The notes: generated by a model not told the origin, from the letters alone. A DNA stretch of 64,000 nt from an uncultured Chryseobacterium sp. (GCA_913778085.1 CAJYXJ010000027.1:1-64000); one strand, 5' to 3'. Positions 42,650 through 52,150 are shown, numbered from the stretch's first letter. Program-made: numbers and translations.

Positions 42650-43730
42650 TGTCCGAGTTTAAAATGTTAATAAAATCTTGTTTACTTGGTAATACCGTAA
42701 AATATTTACTTGCAAAGATCTGTTCGTTATTCTCCGGTAAGGTATATTGTACAAGCGCTTCGCTTTTATCCTGACACAAAATGATCCCTATGGTCTTATT
42801 TTCTTCCTCAAAACGTTTTTCACGATCATAATAATTGACGTACATCTGCATCTGTCCAATGTCCTGATGTTTCAGCTCTCCGATTTTCAGATCGATCAAT
42901 ACAAAGCATTTCAGAATCCGGTTGTAAAATACCAGATCAATATAAAAATGCTTTTCTTCAAAAGTAATACTTTGCTGTCTTCCAACGAATGTAAAACCAT
43001 TCCCCAATTCCAGGAGAAAATGTTCTAATTTATCAATTAATTCGGACTCTAATTCGTTTTCAGAATAATGAGGTTTTTCAGACAGACCTAAAAACTCCAA
43101 AATATAAGGATCTTTGATGAGATCTCTGGGTTTTTCTATAATCTGTCCTTTTTCAGCAAGCTGAAGAATTTCTTCTTTATTTTTGCTTAAAGACAGTCTT
43201 GTATATAAAGCGGAATCATACTGTCTTTGCAATTCTCTTAAGCTCCAGTTGTTTTTATAACTTTCTATCTCGTAAAAACTTCTTTCGTTCGGATCTTTAA
43301 TCCGCATTAATTTCAGATAGTGCGACCAGGAGAGATTGAAATTATAAGGAAGTGTCTGATTTTCAAATTTAACTTCTTTGTTTTGAGATCTAAGAGATCG
43401 CGTTTCGGAATTTGATATTTCAGATTCGTCAGACAGTGTCTGACAAATTGAATAAGACAAGAAAAATTGCCTCATCTGTTTAAGGTTTGTTTCCGAGAAA
43501 CCTTTACCAAATTTTTCCGTTAGATTTTTAGAAAGAAACTTAAGCTGTTCTTTTCCATATTCCGCCCGGCTTTCACCCTTCTGCTCATCCTCCACAATCA
43601 TTCTTCCGATTTCAAAGTAGGTAAGCACAATGGTCTGATTAACGGCAACGACAACTTTATTCCATGCATTTTCGAGCAATGCGGAAATATTTTTTAAAAG
43701 CTGTTCATTAGTTAATCCTTCAGGCATCAT
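42633..43730 (-). CDS. DUF1016 (YhcG-type) PD-(D/E)XK nuclease family protein
   Basis: The 365-residue protein has the N-terminal YhcG domain (IGRMIVEDEQKGESRAEYGKEQLKFLSKNLTEKFGKGFSETNLKQMRQF) and a C-terminal PD-(D/E)XK nuclease core. The core is visible as FVGRQQSITFEEKHFYIDLVFYNRILKCFVLIDLKIGEL (about 255-293), with D272 and the DLK motif near 288-290 as likely catalytic residues. Family members occur as accessory genes near restriction and mobile loci. The gene overlaps the stop of miaB by one base, which places it inside a housekeeping operon. Confidence 0.9.
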   Translation of the reverse strand: MMPEGLTNEQLLKNISALLENAWNKVVVAVNQTIVLTYFEIGRMIVEDEQKGESRAEYGKEQLKFLSKNLTEKFGKGFSETNLKQMRQFFLSYSICQTLSDESEISNSETRSLRSQNKEVKFENQTLPYNFNLSWSHYLKLMRIKDPNERSFYEIESYKNNWSLRELQRQYDSALYTRLSLSKNKEEILQLAEKGQIIEKPRDLIKDPYILEFLGLSEKPHYSENELESELIDKLEHFLLELGNGFTFVGRQQSITFEEKHFYIDLVFYNRILKCFVLIDLKIGELKHQDIGQMQMYVNYYDREKRFEEENKTIGIILCQDKSEALVQYTLPENNEQIFASKYFTVLPSKQDFINILNSDNGKIS

Positions 43731-45169
43731 TATTTTGAAACAGTTTCCCCTAAAAGCGTGCCCTGTGTATTATCAAAAACAAAAACGTCCACTAGGTCAC
43801 CGATTTTCTGTCCTTCCAGTTTATCAAAAACGCAAACCGCATTCTGGGAGTTTCTTCCTTTCCATTGGTTTTCGTTCTTTTTAGAAGTTCCTTCGATAAG
43901 GATCTGATGAACTTTTCCTACATAAGATTTCATTCTGTTTCTGGACAGTTCTCCCTGCAAAGCAATTACTTCTGCCAGCCTTCTCTGCTTAACGTCTGCC
44001 GGAATATTATCCTCCATCTTTTTGTGGGCAGGAGTTCCAGGTCTTTCCGAGTAGGCAAACATATATCCATAGTCGTATTCAACCTCACGCATCAGGCTTA
44101 AAGTATCCTGGTGGTCTTCTTCGGTCTCGCTACAGAAGCCGACGATCATATCCTGGGAAAATGCTACTTCCGGAACAATTTCTTTGGCTTTTTTAATTAA
44201 ATCCAGATATTCTTCACGGGTATGCTGCCTGTTCATCGCCAGAAGCATATTGTTGCTTCCGCTCTGCACCGGCAGGTGAACATATTTACAAATGTTATCG
44301 TGTTTCGCCATCATCCGGAATACCTCCAGACTCATATCCTGAGGATTGGAAGTAGAGAAACGGATTCTCATTTGTGGAACGGCTTTCGCTACAAGATCAA
44401 GCAATTGGGCAAAGTTAACGGCTGTTGCTTTCTGCATTTCGGATGCTTTGGCAAAATCCTTTTTAGGACCGCCTCCATACCAAAGGTAAGAATCCACATT
44501 CTGACCCAACAGCGTAATTTCTTTGTAACCGCTGTTCCACAGGTCTTTACACTCTTCTAAAATGGAATGCGGATCACGGCTTCTTTCACGGCCCCTGGTA
44601 AAAGGAACTACACAGAATGTACACATATTGTCGCAGCCCCGGGTAATGGTTACATAAGCGGTAACCCCGTTCCCACCAAGACGGACCGGATTAATATCCG
44701 CATACGTCTCTTCTTTTGAAAGAATAACGTTGATGGCATCCCTGCCGTCTTCGGTTTCTTTTAAAAGATTCGGTAAATCCCTGTAGGCATCCGGCCCCAC
44801 CACAAGATCAACCAGCTGTTCTTCTTCTAAGAATTTGGTTTTTAATCTTTCTGCCATGCAGCCCAAAACACCAACCGTCATATTCGGTTTTTCTTTTTTC
44901 AGGTTTTTGAACTGTGAAAGACGCATTCTTACGGTCTGCTCGGCCTTCTCACGGATAGAACAGGTGTTTAAAAGGATAAGGTCTGCTTCCTCAACTTTCA
45001 GTGTCGTGTTGTAGCCCTGCTCATTAAGGATGGACGCAACAATTTCAGAGTCAGAGAAATTCATCTGACAACCGTAGCTCTCTAAAAACAATTTCTTTGA
45101 GTTTCCGTCTTTTTCCGCAATGGCAAAAGCTTCACCCTGTTTGGTTTCGTCTATATATTTTTCCTGCAC
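43730..45169 (-). CDS. miaB: tRNA-2-methylthio-N6-dimethylallyladenosine synthase
   Basis: MiaB is a radical-SAM enzyme that adds a methylthio group to i6A37 of tRNA. The 479 residues show the N-terminal UPF0004 domain with iron-sulfur cysteines in [24 protein letters not shown] and LGCMAERL. The radical-SAM CxxxCxxC motif is in [23 protein letters not shown], and a C-terminal TRAM domain lies at about 410-475. A TATCTTTG box on the minus strand (45250-45257) is a plausible promoter. Confidence 0.97.
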   Translation of the reverse strand: MQEKYIDETKQGEAFAIAEKDGNSKKLFLESYGCQMNFSDSEIVASILNEQGYNTTLKVEEADLILLNTCSIREKAEQTVRMRLSQFKNLKKEKPNMTVGVLGCMAERLKTKFLEEEQLVDLVVGPDAYRDLPNLLKETEDGRDAINVILSKEETYADINPVRLGGNGVTAYVTITRGCDNMCTFCVVPFTRGRERSRDPHSILEECKDLWNSGYKEITLLGQNVDSYLWYGGGPKKDFAKASEMQKATAVNFAQLLDLVAKAVPQMRIRFSTSNPQDMSLEVFRMMAKHDNICKYVHLPVQSGSNNMLLAMNRQHTREEYLDLIKKAKEIVPEVAFSQDMIVGFCSETEEDHQDTLSLMREVEYDYGYMFAYSERPGTPAHKKMEDNIPADVKQRRLAEVIALQGELSRNRMKSYVGKVHQILIEGTSKKNENQWKGRNSQNAVCVFDKLEGQKIGDLVDVFVFDNTQGTLLGETVSK

Positions 45170-45249
45170 GATAATCGGTTTAAAGTTCAGAGCTTAAAAT
45201 TCAAGGTTATTTGATCCTTGATTTTTTATTTCTGAATATATTGAATTTG

Positions 45250-45257
45250 CAAAGATA
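45250..45257 (-). promoter_or_regulatory. -7 promoter element of miaB
   Basis: Reads TATCTTTG on the minus strand, about 80 bases before the miaB start. Confidence 0.45.
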
Positions 45258-45283
45258 CAAAATCTTGTGACAGAATGGCAGGA

Positions 45284-46018
45284 TTATCTTTCATAGAAAT
45301 TCGTAGAAAAATCTATGGGGAAAACTATTTTTTGTTTTATCGGAATATTGGAGTATAATGCAGGTTTCCATACTTTTTTGAGACGTGACAGGGTTCTTAA
45401 AAAATCTACATTAAATTTCCGGTCATAAATCTCCGGATAAATTCTTGGATTGGTAATAGATCCGTTTTTATCAATATAAAATTCTAAATTAACAGTGCCA
45501 TTGATATGATAGTCTGTGAATAAACTCATAAATTCATTTTGAAAATCTTCTCTGAATTTTTCATATCCTCCGGGATATTTGGCAGAAATCATGAAGCTGT
45601 TCGCATTATAGTTCTGCCGGTAATTATCCATAATATCTTTCGGATACAAAATAAACTCCGCAAGAGCTGCTAAATTTTTCCCTTTTACTTCCGCAGGTTT
45701 CCAATTTTTTAAATTTTTAAGTAACTCCAGTGAAATATCATAAGCACATTTATTCTTCTTAATATTTGCTGTATCGGAATCTTTTACAAGCTTAACAACG
45801 GCGTCTTTCGTAATAATAAATCTTGGCTGATATACTTCCTGATCGCCACATTTTTTAATCGTATTCTTAACCAAGTAATCATGAGATTCTTTATAAAAAT
45901 TAATCAATCCTCCTTCATAAAAGTCCTGACCTTTAGGATATTCATCCAGAATCTGTGCTGGACAGGAAGAAAAAATAATAATTGTGATATAACCAAGAAG
46001 TCTTTTAATCATGATCAT
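45284..46018 (-). CDS. Exported TonB-C-terminal-like protein (244 aa)
   Basis: The protein has a signal peptide with a possible lipobox (FSSC, near residue 19) and a unique N-terminal 100 residues. The C-terminal third has the TonB C-terminal layout: VNLEFYIDKNGSITNPRIYPEIYD (about 185-208), then WKPALYSNIPIKQKIVFPIDFSTN (about 220-243). Unlike classical TonB it lacks a membrane anchor plus proline-rich spacer. It overlaps the end of the next gene upstream by 14 bases, so the three small genes here form one operon. Confidence 0.7.
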   Translation of the reverse strand: MIMIKRLLGYITIIIFSSCPAQILDEYPKGQDFYEGGLINFYKESHDYLVKNTIKKCGDQEVYQPRFIITKDAVVKLVKDSDTANIKKNKCAYDISLELLKNLKNWKPAEVKGKNLAALAEFILYPKDIMDNYRQNYNANSFMISAKYPGGYEKFREDFQNEFMSLFTDYHINGTVNLEFYIDKNGSITNPRIYPEIYDRKFNVDFLRTLSRLKKVWKPALYSNIPIKQKIVFPIDFSTNFYER

Positions 46019-46421
46019 AAGTATTGGTACTGAAATTCACTTTCATCACAAATTTGGAATCTACCGGGGCCCCGTTCTGCATCGCAGGTTTCCATTTTCC
46101 TTTAACTTTTTTGGCAGCGTACTTCATGTCATCGATAAACATTTCATTGTTTTTAAACTTCGGAAGTATATCAATGTTGCTGATTTTGCCTCTGGGATCA
46201 ATGTTAAAGATAAAGGTTACTTTTCCCTGAACCGCATACAAGGCCATATCGATGTACGCATGAACCATATTCATAAACTCTTTTTGGAAAGCTTCATCGC
46301 CGCCGGGAAATTCCGCTTTCTGAAAATTTATGGTTGTCGTCTGGGTCTGAGACCCAGTCATCTGCGAAAAACCTTTACCGCTGAGAAGCAATAAAGGCAG
46401 GATTAAAAGGTATTTTTTCAT
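46005..46421 (-). CDS. Exported TonB-C-terminal-like protein (138 aa)
   Basis: The protein has a signal peptide (about 1-19, GKGFSQ). The mature part is almost only the TonB-C-like domain: AEFPGGDEAFQKEFMNMV, VTFIFNIDPRGKISNIDILP, WKPAMQNGAPVDSKFVMKVNFSTN. The paralogues in this window share the order of FPGG, hydrophobic strand, DxxGKI, WKPA and NG. The function is unknown, and it is co-transcribed with its two neighbours. Confidence 0.75.
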   Translation of the reverse strand: MKKYLLILPLLLLSGKGFSQMTGSQTQTTTINFQKAEFPGGDEAFQKEFMNMVHAYIDMALYAVQGKVTFIFNIDPRGKISNIDILPKFKNNEMFIDDMKYAAKKVKGKWKPAMQNGAPVDSKFVMKVNFSTNTYDHD

Positions 46422-46448
46422 GGTTAAAATAGTAGTATCGTGTATTTT

Positions 46449-46949
46449 TTAGATATCGGTTGCGATTGAAGACAGGTTCATATTGATTTTAATCTGTGAG
46501 GTTACCGGCTGTCCGTTGCAGCGGGCGGGAATCCAGTTTTTCTTGATTCTTCTCACCACATATTTCATATCATCAAAGAATACCTGGCTGTTGGCGACTT
46601 TCGGAGTTCCCTCGATATTGGTCACTTTTCCTTTCTCGTCTACCGTAAGGGTGAAGGTAAAATCGCCGTTCAGAACATAGAAATCCGTATTCAGGTAAAC
46701 ATACATATACTTTCTCAACACTTCCTTATAAGCCGGAATTCCGCCCTCGAAGCTTGCTGCTTTAAAATCCTTACAGTTTTTCACTGCGACCTGAAGCAGC
46801 GGTTCTTTTATATCTATTTTAAGGATGTTCTTATTGTTTTCCGTCATAAAATTATCATCCCGCTCTTCCACATCATTAAATTGTGCAAAAGCTGAACCCG
46901 ATATCATAAGGGTCAGAAATACGACAAGTGTTTTTAAAGAATTTTTCAT
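46449..46949 (-). CDS. Exported TonB-C-terminal-like protein (166 aa)
   Basis: First gene of the three-gene unit. The signal peptide covers about 1-22 (GSAFAQ), then a short variable region is followed by the TonB-C-like part: ASFEGGIPAYKEVLRKYMYVYL, FTFTLTVDEKGKVTNIEGTP, WIPARCNGQPVTSQIKINMNLS. Two cysteines (KNCKDF and ARCNG) might form a disulfide. A TATCTTTG box lies about 20 bases upstream. Confidence 0.75.
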   Translation of the reverse strand: MKNSLKTLVVFLTLMISGSAFAQFNDVEERDDNFMTENNKNILKIDIKEPLLQVAVKNCKDFKAASFEGGIPAYKEVLRKYMYVYLNTDFYVLNGDFTFTLTVDEKGKVTNIEGTPKVANSQVFFDDMKYVVRRIKKNWIPARCNGQPVTSQIKINMNLSSIATDI

Positions 46950-46969
46950 AAAATGTAAATTTACTTAAG

Positions 46970-46977
46970 CAAAGATA
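46970..46977 (-). promoter_or_regulatory. -7 promoter element of the TonB-like operon
   Basis: Reads TATCTTTG on the minus strand, 21 bases before the start of the 166-residue gene. Confidence 0.5.
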
Positions 46978-47010
46978 ATATTTAAAAGGCTCCGATAAAA
47001 CCGATCTTCA

Positions 47011-48744
47011 TTACAAAATATCTTTAATATGTTTGTAATTGCTCTTCACCGTATCCAGCACTTCTTCCATTTTTCCGCCTAACATAAGCTGCGCCATGGA
47101 TTTTGTCATTCCCAAAACCTGATTGGCTTCGATCTTGGGAGGAAGTGCCAGTGCATTAGGATTCGTAAAAATATTCAATAAATAAGGCCCCTTATAATCC
47201 AGGCATTCTTTGATGGCATTTTCCACTTCTCCCGGCTGATGAATATTTTTCCCGGGATATCCCATGGCGTGGGCAATCATCGCAAAGTCCGGATTTACCA
47301 TATCGGTTTCGTTATCCGGCATTCCTCCGACTTCCATTTCCAGCTTTACCATTCCAAGCGATCTGTTGTTAAAAACGATGATCTTTACCGGTAACTTATA
47401 CTGGAAAATAGTAGCCATATCACCCAGAAGCATCGACAATCCGCCATCACCGCACATCGCAATTACCTGCCGGCCCGGATAAGCCAGCGAGGCCCCAATG
47501 GCCATCGGCATGGCATTGGCCATTGAACCGTGATTGAAGGAACCCAGCATTTTCCTTGCGCCCGTTCCGGTAATGTATCTTGCGCCCCAAACGCAGCACA
47601 TTCCTGTATCTACCGTAAAAACAGCATCTTTTGTAGCTAATTTATCTAATGTATGTGTGACAAATTCAGGCTGAATGCCATTTTCTGTTCCCGGATCCTT
47701 TACATAGGTCAACTGATTTTCTTTTACTTTTTCATAAAACTCCAACTGCTGTTTGAGGAAATCCGTGTCGGTTTTTTCATTCAGCAACGGCAGTAATGCT
47801 TTAATGGTTTCTTTTACATCACCGGTAAGTCCTAGTTCCAGTTTAGCTCTCCTTCCCAATCTTTCAGGACTTTCATCAACCTGGACGATTTTATTTTTTA
47901 CAGGCATGAATTTCTCATAAGGAAAATCGGTACCCAAAAGAATGAGCAGATCCGCTTCGTGCATTGCATGATGCGCTGAAGGAAGCCCCAAAAGCCCGGT
48001 AAGCCCGACTTCATTCGGATTATTCGGCTGGATCGACATTTTGCCACGAAAAGAATATCCCACCGGAGCCTTTAAATATCTGGATAATTCCACGACCTCC
48101 GCGTTGGCTTTTTCAGCACCGATACCGCAGTAAATGGTTACTTTTTTGCTTTCATTGATGAGACCTGCCAACAGGCTCAACTCTTCATCCGATGGACGGA
48201 TAATCGGGTTTGTTTTAAAAATTTTGTTAGAAGTCGCTGCTTCTTCCGCATCAAGCTCAGAAACATCACCCGGAAGACCGATAACGGCAACTCCTTTTTT
48301 GGAAATCGCATGCTGAATGGCTGTCTGAACCGTTCGCTGCACCTGCTCCGGCCTGGTGATCATCTGGTTGTAATAGCTGCAGTCGTCGAATAGTTTGATG
48401 GTATTGGTCTCCTGAAAATAATCCATGCCCATTTCTTCGCTGGGAATGGTGGAAGCGATCACCAGCATCGGTACATGAGAACGATGTGCTTCATAAACTC
48501 CGTTGATCAGGTGAACATGTCCCGGCCCACAGCTTCCCGCACATACAGCAAAACCGTCCAGTTCCGCTTCCGCAGCAGCGGCATAGGCTCCTGCTTCTTC
48601 GTGCCGTACATGGATCCATTCGATACTGCTTTTTTTAACGGCGATGTTTAAATGATTAAGGCTGTCGCCCGTTACGGCGTAAATTCTTTTCACGTTGGCG
48701 CTTTCCAACATCTCTACAATTTGTTCTGCAATATTTTTAGCCAT
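47011..48744 (-). CDS. poxB: Pyruvate oxidase / pyruvate dehydrogenase (quinone) type ThDP enzyme
   Basis: The 577-residue enzyme has the three-domain ThDP layout. An N-terminal PYR domain carries the catalytic glutamate in HVRHEEAGAYAAAA (about residue 50), a central FAD/nucleotide domain contains TIYCGIGAEKANAEV (about 199-213), and a C-terminal PP domain has the ThDP motif GDGGLSMLLGDMATI ending in FNN (about 432-460). PoxB oxidises pyruvate to acetate and CO2 and passes electrons to quinone at the membrane. It is a single-gene unit between paralogous TonB-like genes. Confidence 0.9.
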   Translation of the reverse strand: MAKNIAEQIVEMLESANVKRIYAVTGDSLNHLNIAVKKSSIEWIHVRHEEAGAYAAAAEAELDGFAVCAGSCGPGHVHLINGVYEAHRSHVPMLVIASTIPSEEMGMDYFQETNTIKLFDDCSYYNQMITRPEQVQRTVQTAIQHAISKKGVAVIGLPGDVSELDAEEAATSNKIFKTNPIIRPSDEELSLLAGLINESKKVTIYCGIGAEKANAEVVELSRYLKAPVGYSFRGKMSIQPNNPNEVGLTGLLGLPSAHHAMHEADLLILLGTDFPYEKFMPVKNKIVQVDESPERLGRRAKLELGLTGDVKETIKALLPLLNEKTDTDFLKQQLEFYEKVKENQLTYVKDPGTENGIQPEFVTHTLDKLATKDAVFTVDTGMCCVWGARYITGTGARKMLGSFNHGSMANAMPMAIGASLAYPGRQVIAMCGDGGLSMLLGDMATIFQYKLPVKIIVFNNRSLGMVKLEMEVGGMPDNETDMVNPDFAMIAHAMGYPGKNIHQPGEVENAIKECLDYKGPYLLNIFTNPNALALPPKIEANQVLGMTKSMAQLMLGGKMEEVLDTVKSNYKHIKDIL

Positions 48745-48851
48745 TATTATTGTATTTTGGTGTTAATTTTAAAGAAAAAGATCCGAAAACAGACCGATAA
48801 GTAAGCTGTAAAGATTATGCCAACACCCCCCTCATCCGTTAATTAATAAAA

Positions 48852-48884
48852 AAAGCTCCGCATTTCTGCAGAGCTTTATATTTT
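48852..48884 (-). terminator. Terminator-like hairpin between poxB and the 144-aa gene
   Basis: AAAGCTC-GCA pairs with TGC-GAGCTTT around a short loop, with A and T runs on both sides. It lies just after the stop of the minus-strand 144-residue gene. Confidence 0.7.
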
Positions 48885-48889
48885 TTTGC

Positions 48890-49324
48890 TTATCTCGATC
48901 CTGTCTGGCCTGCGAAAGGATCTCTCGCCTGAAAGGCAGCCCTTGCATCTGAAGGCTGGATGTCCCTGCCAAAGCTTACGTTTACGCAAATCTCCTGATT
49001 CCGGGTTCCTGCAAAATGCTTTTCCATTCTTTTAAGATCTCTTTTCACCTCTCTTTCAAATGTCTTGTCGTAAAGTTCCGGCAGCAGCTTCAAATCTGCA
49101 ATTTCCCCTTTATCATTTACATTAAAACTTAATTTGAAGTCGCCGTTTGCCTGAAATACATTGCCCGTATATCTTAAATTATCGGACAGGTCGGATTCAA
49201 ATTTTTTCGGTCCACCTTTGTATATGGTTTCTACCTGGCTTTTTTCAAGAGAAACCTTCACATAGGTTTGAGAAAACGACAAAGTAAAAAGGCCTGTTGC
49301 CAGAATAGAAAATAATTTTTTCAT
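48890..49324 (-). CDS. Exported TonB-C-terminal-like protein (144 aa)
   Basis: Fourth paralogue of the small TonB-C-like family. The signal peptide covers about 1-18 (LSFSQ), then IYKGGPKKFESDLSDNLRY, FKLSFNVNDKGEIADLKLLPELYD and a C-terminal strand ICVNVSFGRD. The WKPA and NG parts are not conserved, and a charged tail replaces them. It has its own terminator, and poxB separates it from its paralogues. Confidence 0.7.
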   Translation of the reverse strand: MKKLFSILATGLFTLSFSQTYVKVSLEKSQVETIYKGGPKKFESDLSDNLRYTGNVFQANGDFKLSFNVNDKGEIADLKLLPELYDKTFEREVKRDLKRMEKHFAGTRNQEICVNVSFGRDIQPSDARAAFQARDPFAGQTGSR

Positions 49325-49367
49325 AGCCTACCGTTTATCTTTTAAAGGTAAGCCTTTTAACGATAAT

Positions 49368-50567
49368 TTACAACACTTCAATCTGGTTTTTGAGCAGGTC
49401 CTCAAATTCATCCCTTCTTCGGATCAGGTGCGCTTTACCTTCCAGGAACAATACCTCGGCAGGTTTCAGTCGTGAATTGAAGTTGGAACTCATTTCAAAG
49501 CCGTAAGCTCCCGCATTACGGAACACCAGGATATCCCCCTCCCTTACTTCATTCAGTTTTCGGTCCCAGGCAAAAGTATCGGTTTCACAGATATTCCCGA
49601 CTACGGTATAAATCCTTTCCGCTCCTTTTGGGTTGGAGAGATTTTCGATTACATGGTAGGAATCATAGAACATCGGACGGATCAGGTGATTAAATCCTGA
49701 GTTTACGCCCACAAAAACCGTCGCGGTAGTCTGCTTGATGACATTCGCTTTTACCAACAGATAACCACTTTTTCCTACCAGGAATTTCCCCGGTTCAAAC
49801 CAAAGCTCAAATTTTTTGCCTGTAGATGCGGAAAATTCGGAAATCTTCTGTTCCACTTTTTTACCCAGGGTTTTTACATCGGTTTCCTCTTCGGTATTCT
49901 GATAAGGAATTTTAAAGCCGCTTCCCATATCCAGGTATTTTAAATTCGGGAAGTGCTCCGAAAGTTCGAGCATAATATCCAAAGCCTGTAAAAATACGTC
50001 AGGATCTTTAATCTCACTTCCGGTATGCATGTGAAGACCTTCCACGTTAAGGTTCGTCGACTTCATTACCCGTTCTATATGACGAACCTGGTGAATGGAA
50101 ATCCCGAATTTGCTGTCGATATGCCCTGTAGAAATTTTATAGTTTCCTCCTGCGAAGATGTGCGGATTGATTCTTACCAGGATCGGATAAGAACTTCCGT
50201 ATTTGTTACCGAACTGCTCAAGGATAGAAATGTTATCGATATTGATATGAACCCCGCAGGCCATGGCTTCTTCAATTTCAGCAAGATCCACACAGTTGGG
50301 GGTAAATAATATTTTCTCTTTTGGGAAACCTGCTTTCAGGCCGAGCTTCACTTCATTAATAGAAACACAATCCAAAGAAGCCCCCAGGTTTTTGACGTAC
50401 TTCAGGATGTTGATGTTGGTCAGCGCCTTCGCAGCATAGAAGAACTTTGTCTTTTTTGAAAAAGAAGAGGTAAGTTTTTCGTATTGGGTTTTGATGGATT
50501 CAGCATCGTACACATACACCGGCGTGCCAAACTCATTGGCAATCTTCAACAAATCTTTTGAATTCAT
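49368..50567 (-). CDS. lysA: Diaminopimelate decarboxylase
   Basis: LysA decarboxylates meso-diaminopimelate to lysine with PLP. In 399 residues it shows the PLP lysine in FFYAAKALTNINIL (about residue 47), the HTGSEI segment (about 181-186), SGFKIPY and EPGKFLVGKSGYLLVKA (about 259-275), and the C-terminal GNICETDTFA and GAYGFEMSSNFNSR motifs with the substrate cysteine. A TAnnTTTG box (50611-50618, minus) may drive it. Confidence 0.96.
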   Translation of the reverse strand: MNSKDLLKIANEFGTPVYVYDAESIKTQYEKLTSSFSKKTKFFYAAKALTNINILKYVKNLGASLDCVSINEVKLGLKAGFPKEKILFTPNCVDLAEIEEAMACGVHINIDNISILEQFGNKYGSSYPILVRINPHIFAGGNYKISTGHIDSKFGISIHQVRHIERVMKSTNLNVEGLHMHTGSEIKDPDVFLQALDIMLELSEHFPNLKYLDMGSGFKIPYQNTEEETDVKTLGKKVEQKISEFSASTGKKFELWFEPGKFLVGKSGYLLVKANVIKQTTATVFVGVNSGFNHLIRPMFYDSYHVIENLSNPKGAERIYTVVGNICETDTFAWDRKLNEVREGDILVFRNAGAYGFEMSSNFNSRLKPAEVLFLEGKAHLIRRRDEFEDLLKNQIEVL

Positions 50568-50610
50568 AATTAATAAGTAAAAACTCCTTTTTTTGTAATT
50601 AAAGAAAGAG

Positions 50611-50618
50611 CAAAGGTA
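50611..50618 (-). promoter_or_regulatory. -7 promoter element of lysA
   Basis: Reads TACCTTTG on the minus strand, 44 bases before the lysA start. Confidence 0.5.
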
Positions 50619-50725
50619 GTGAGAAATTGTTAATAATTTAAAATCAACAACATAGAAGATTATACTTATATTTCATCTTTAACAGAATAAAATTCTTTAA
50701 AAATTTTCATTTAAAGAATTTTATT

Positions 50726-50920
50726 TTATCTATTCAAATAACTGCCAATTATAAACATAAGCATCACAATTACCGAAAACGTAATGACAGAGAATGGATT
50801 CGCAAAATTGACGGTCCATCCGAAACCATATCTCTTAGGCGGAAACAGCCTTTTATCCTCTTTATTGAAATAAAACAGGCCAAACTTCCAGCAGGAAGAA
50901 TTTTTGTAGAATGGATGCAT
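50726..50920 (-). CDS. DUF5808 domain protein
   Basis: The 64-residue product matches the DUF5808 pattern WKFGLFYFNKEDKRLFPPKRYGFGWTVNFANP (about 11-42), followed by one membrane helix (about 44-61). Only the pattern is recognisable; the function of the family is unknown. It lies six bases after the exonuclease gene and is probably co-transcribed. Confidence 0.8.
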   Translation of the reverse strand: MHPFYKNSSCWKFGLFYFNKEDKRLFPPKRYGFGWTVNFANPFSVITFSVIVMLMFIIGSYLNR

Positions 50921-50926
50921 AAGAAA

Positions 50927-52150
50927 TTATTTCGGTAACGGCAGGGTTTCAAAATCTCCCCGGAGCAATGCCAGCTGCAGTTCGTTCACCAGATCCGAAG
51001 ATTGGTAAAGCAGATCGATTTTCAATTTATTAAGCTTGCTTAAAGTCTGGATCTGCGTAAAAAGTTCATAAAAACCATAAGACATAACTTTGCCGTTTTC
51101 AATAATCAGGAATAATTTTTCACCCAGCTTTCTGCCTGGTCCAAGCCAGAGCTCGTTCCGCTTTTTAAAATCTATTTTCCTTTTGAAATATTCAACATCC
51201 TGATATTCTTCAAACTTTTCAATAAACTGCACGGCCTTTGAACCCTGTGTAAAAGACCTGAATTTTAAAATGGGCTTTTCAAGCTTATTCAACTTGTTTT
51301 TTTCTACCAGATATTTTCCGTTTCTGTAGTAGAGACCGAAGGGAAACGTTTCCTTTTTTTTGATTCCTTTTGAATTCAGGATCAGCTTGGCAATAATATC
51401 GGTTCCGGTAAGCTCATAATTAATCTGTTCGACTTCTTGCTGGATAAGCTCCCATTTCTTGGATTTGGAATTGAAAACCTTTTTCGAAAACTTGTTAATA
51501 TCCTGAACATGATCTGAAAGAATAATCCTCCCCGATTCATTCTGAAAATAGACAAACCCTTTTTCATTCGGAAGATCCTGCGTCAGTATCTTAATCTTAT
51601 TAATATAGGTTTTGGCATTGGTTTCCTCATGCTGCTTCTGGATGATTTCGTTTTCGGTATCTTTTGCAATTAGCAGCTTGAACAATTCGAGCGTGGCCCG
51701 AGCATCACCATCTGCCCTGTGATGATGGGTTAAAGGAATTCCCAGTGATTTAACAAGCTTTCCCAGAGAGTAGCTTACCTCATCCGGAATCAGTTTTTTA
51801 GCCAGGGGAATCGTATCTAAAGTATTGATTTTAAAATCATATCCCAATCGTTGAAAAGACTGACGGAGCATTCGGTAATCAAAATCGATATTGTGCCCGA
51901 CCAAAGTGGTATTGGCGGTAATTTCTACAATCCGGCGAGCAATTTCATGAAATTTCGGTGCTGTCTTCACCATTTTAGGAGTGATGTTCGTCAGTTTCTG
52001 TACGAAAGGCGTAATATCACTTTCGGGGTTTACCAGGGAAATGAACTGGTCGACGATTTTCTGACCGTCATACCGGTATACTGCAATATCGATAATGCAT
52101 TCTTTTCTGTAACCTGCACCATTACTTTCTATGTCAATTATGGAATACAT
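50927..52150 (-). CDS. DnaQ-type exonuclease fused to a degenerate GIY-YIG region
   Basis: The N-terminal 165 residues are a DEDDh 3'-5' exonuclease domain: DIESNGAGY (D and E), VGHNIDFDYRML (D) and HHRADGDARATLEL (H and D), as in DNA polymerase III epsilon. About residues 200-290 follow the pattern of a UvrC/Cho GIY-YIG domain (GFVYFQNESGR, SKSKKWELIQQEVEQINYELTGTDIIAKLI). The second YIG and the catalytic arginine are replaced (RIILSDHVQDINKFSKKVF), so the endonuclease is probably dead. A repair or proofreading role is inferred. 407 residues in total. Confidence 0.9.
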   Translation of the reverse strand: MYSIIDIESNGAGYRKECIIDIAVYRYDGQKIVDQFISLVNPESDITPFVQKLTNITPKMVKTAPKFHEIARRIVEITANTTLVGHNIDFDYRMLRQSFQRLGYDFKINTLDTIPLAKKLIPDEVSYSLGKLVKSLGIPLTHHHRADGDARATLELFKLLIAKDTENEIIQKQHEETNAKTYINKIKILTQDLPNEKGFVYFQNESGRIILSDHVQDINKFSKKVFNSKSKKWELIQQEVEQINYELTGTDIIAKLILNSKGIKKKETFPFGLYYRNGKYLVEKNKLNKLEKPILKFRSFTQGSKAVQFIEKFEEYQDVEYFKRKIDFKKRNELWLGPGRKLGEKLFLIIENGKVMSYGFYELFTQIQTLSKLNKLKIDLLYQSSDLVNELQLALLRGDFETLPLPK

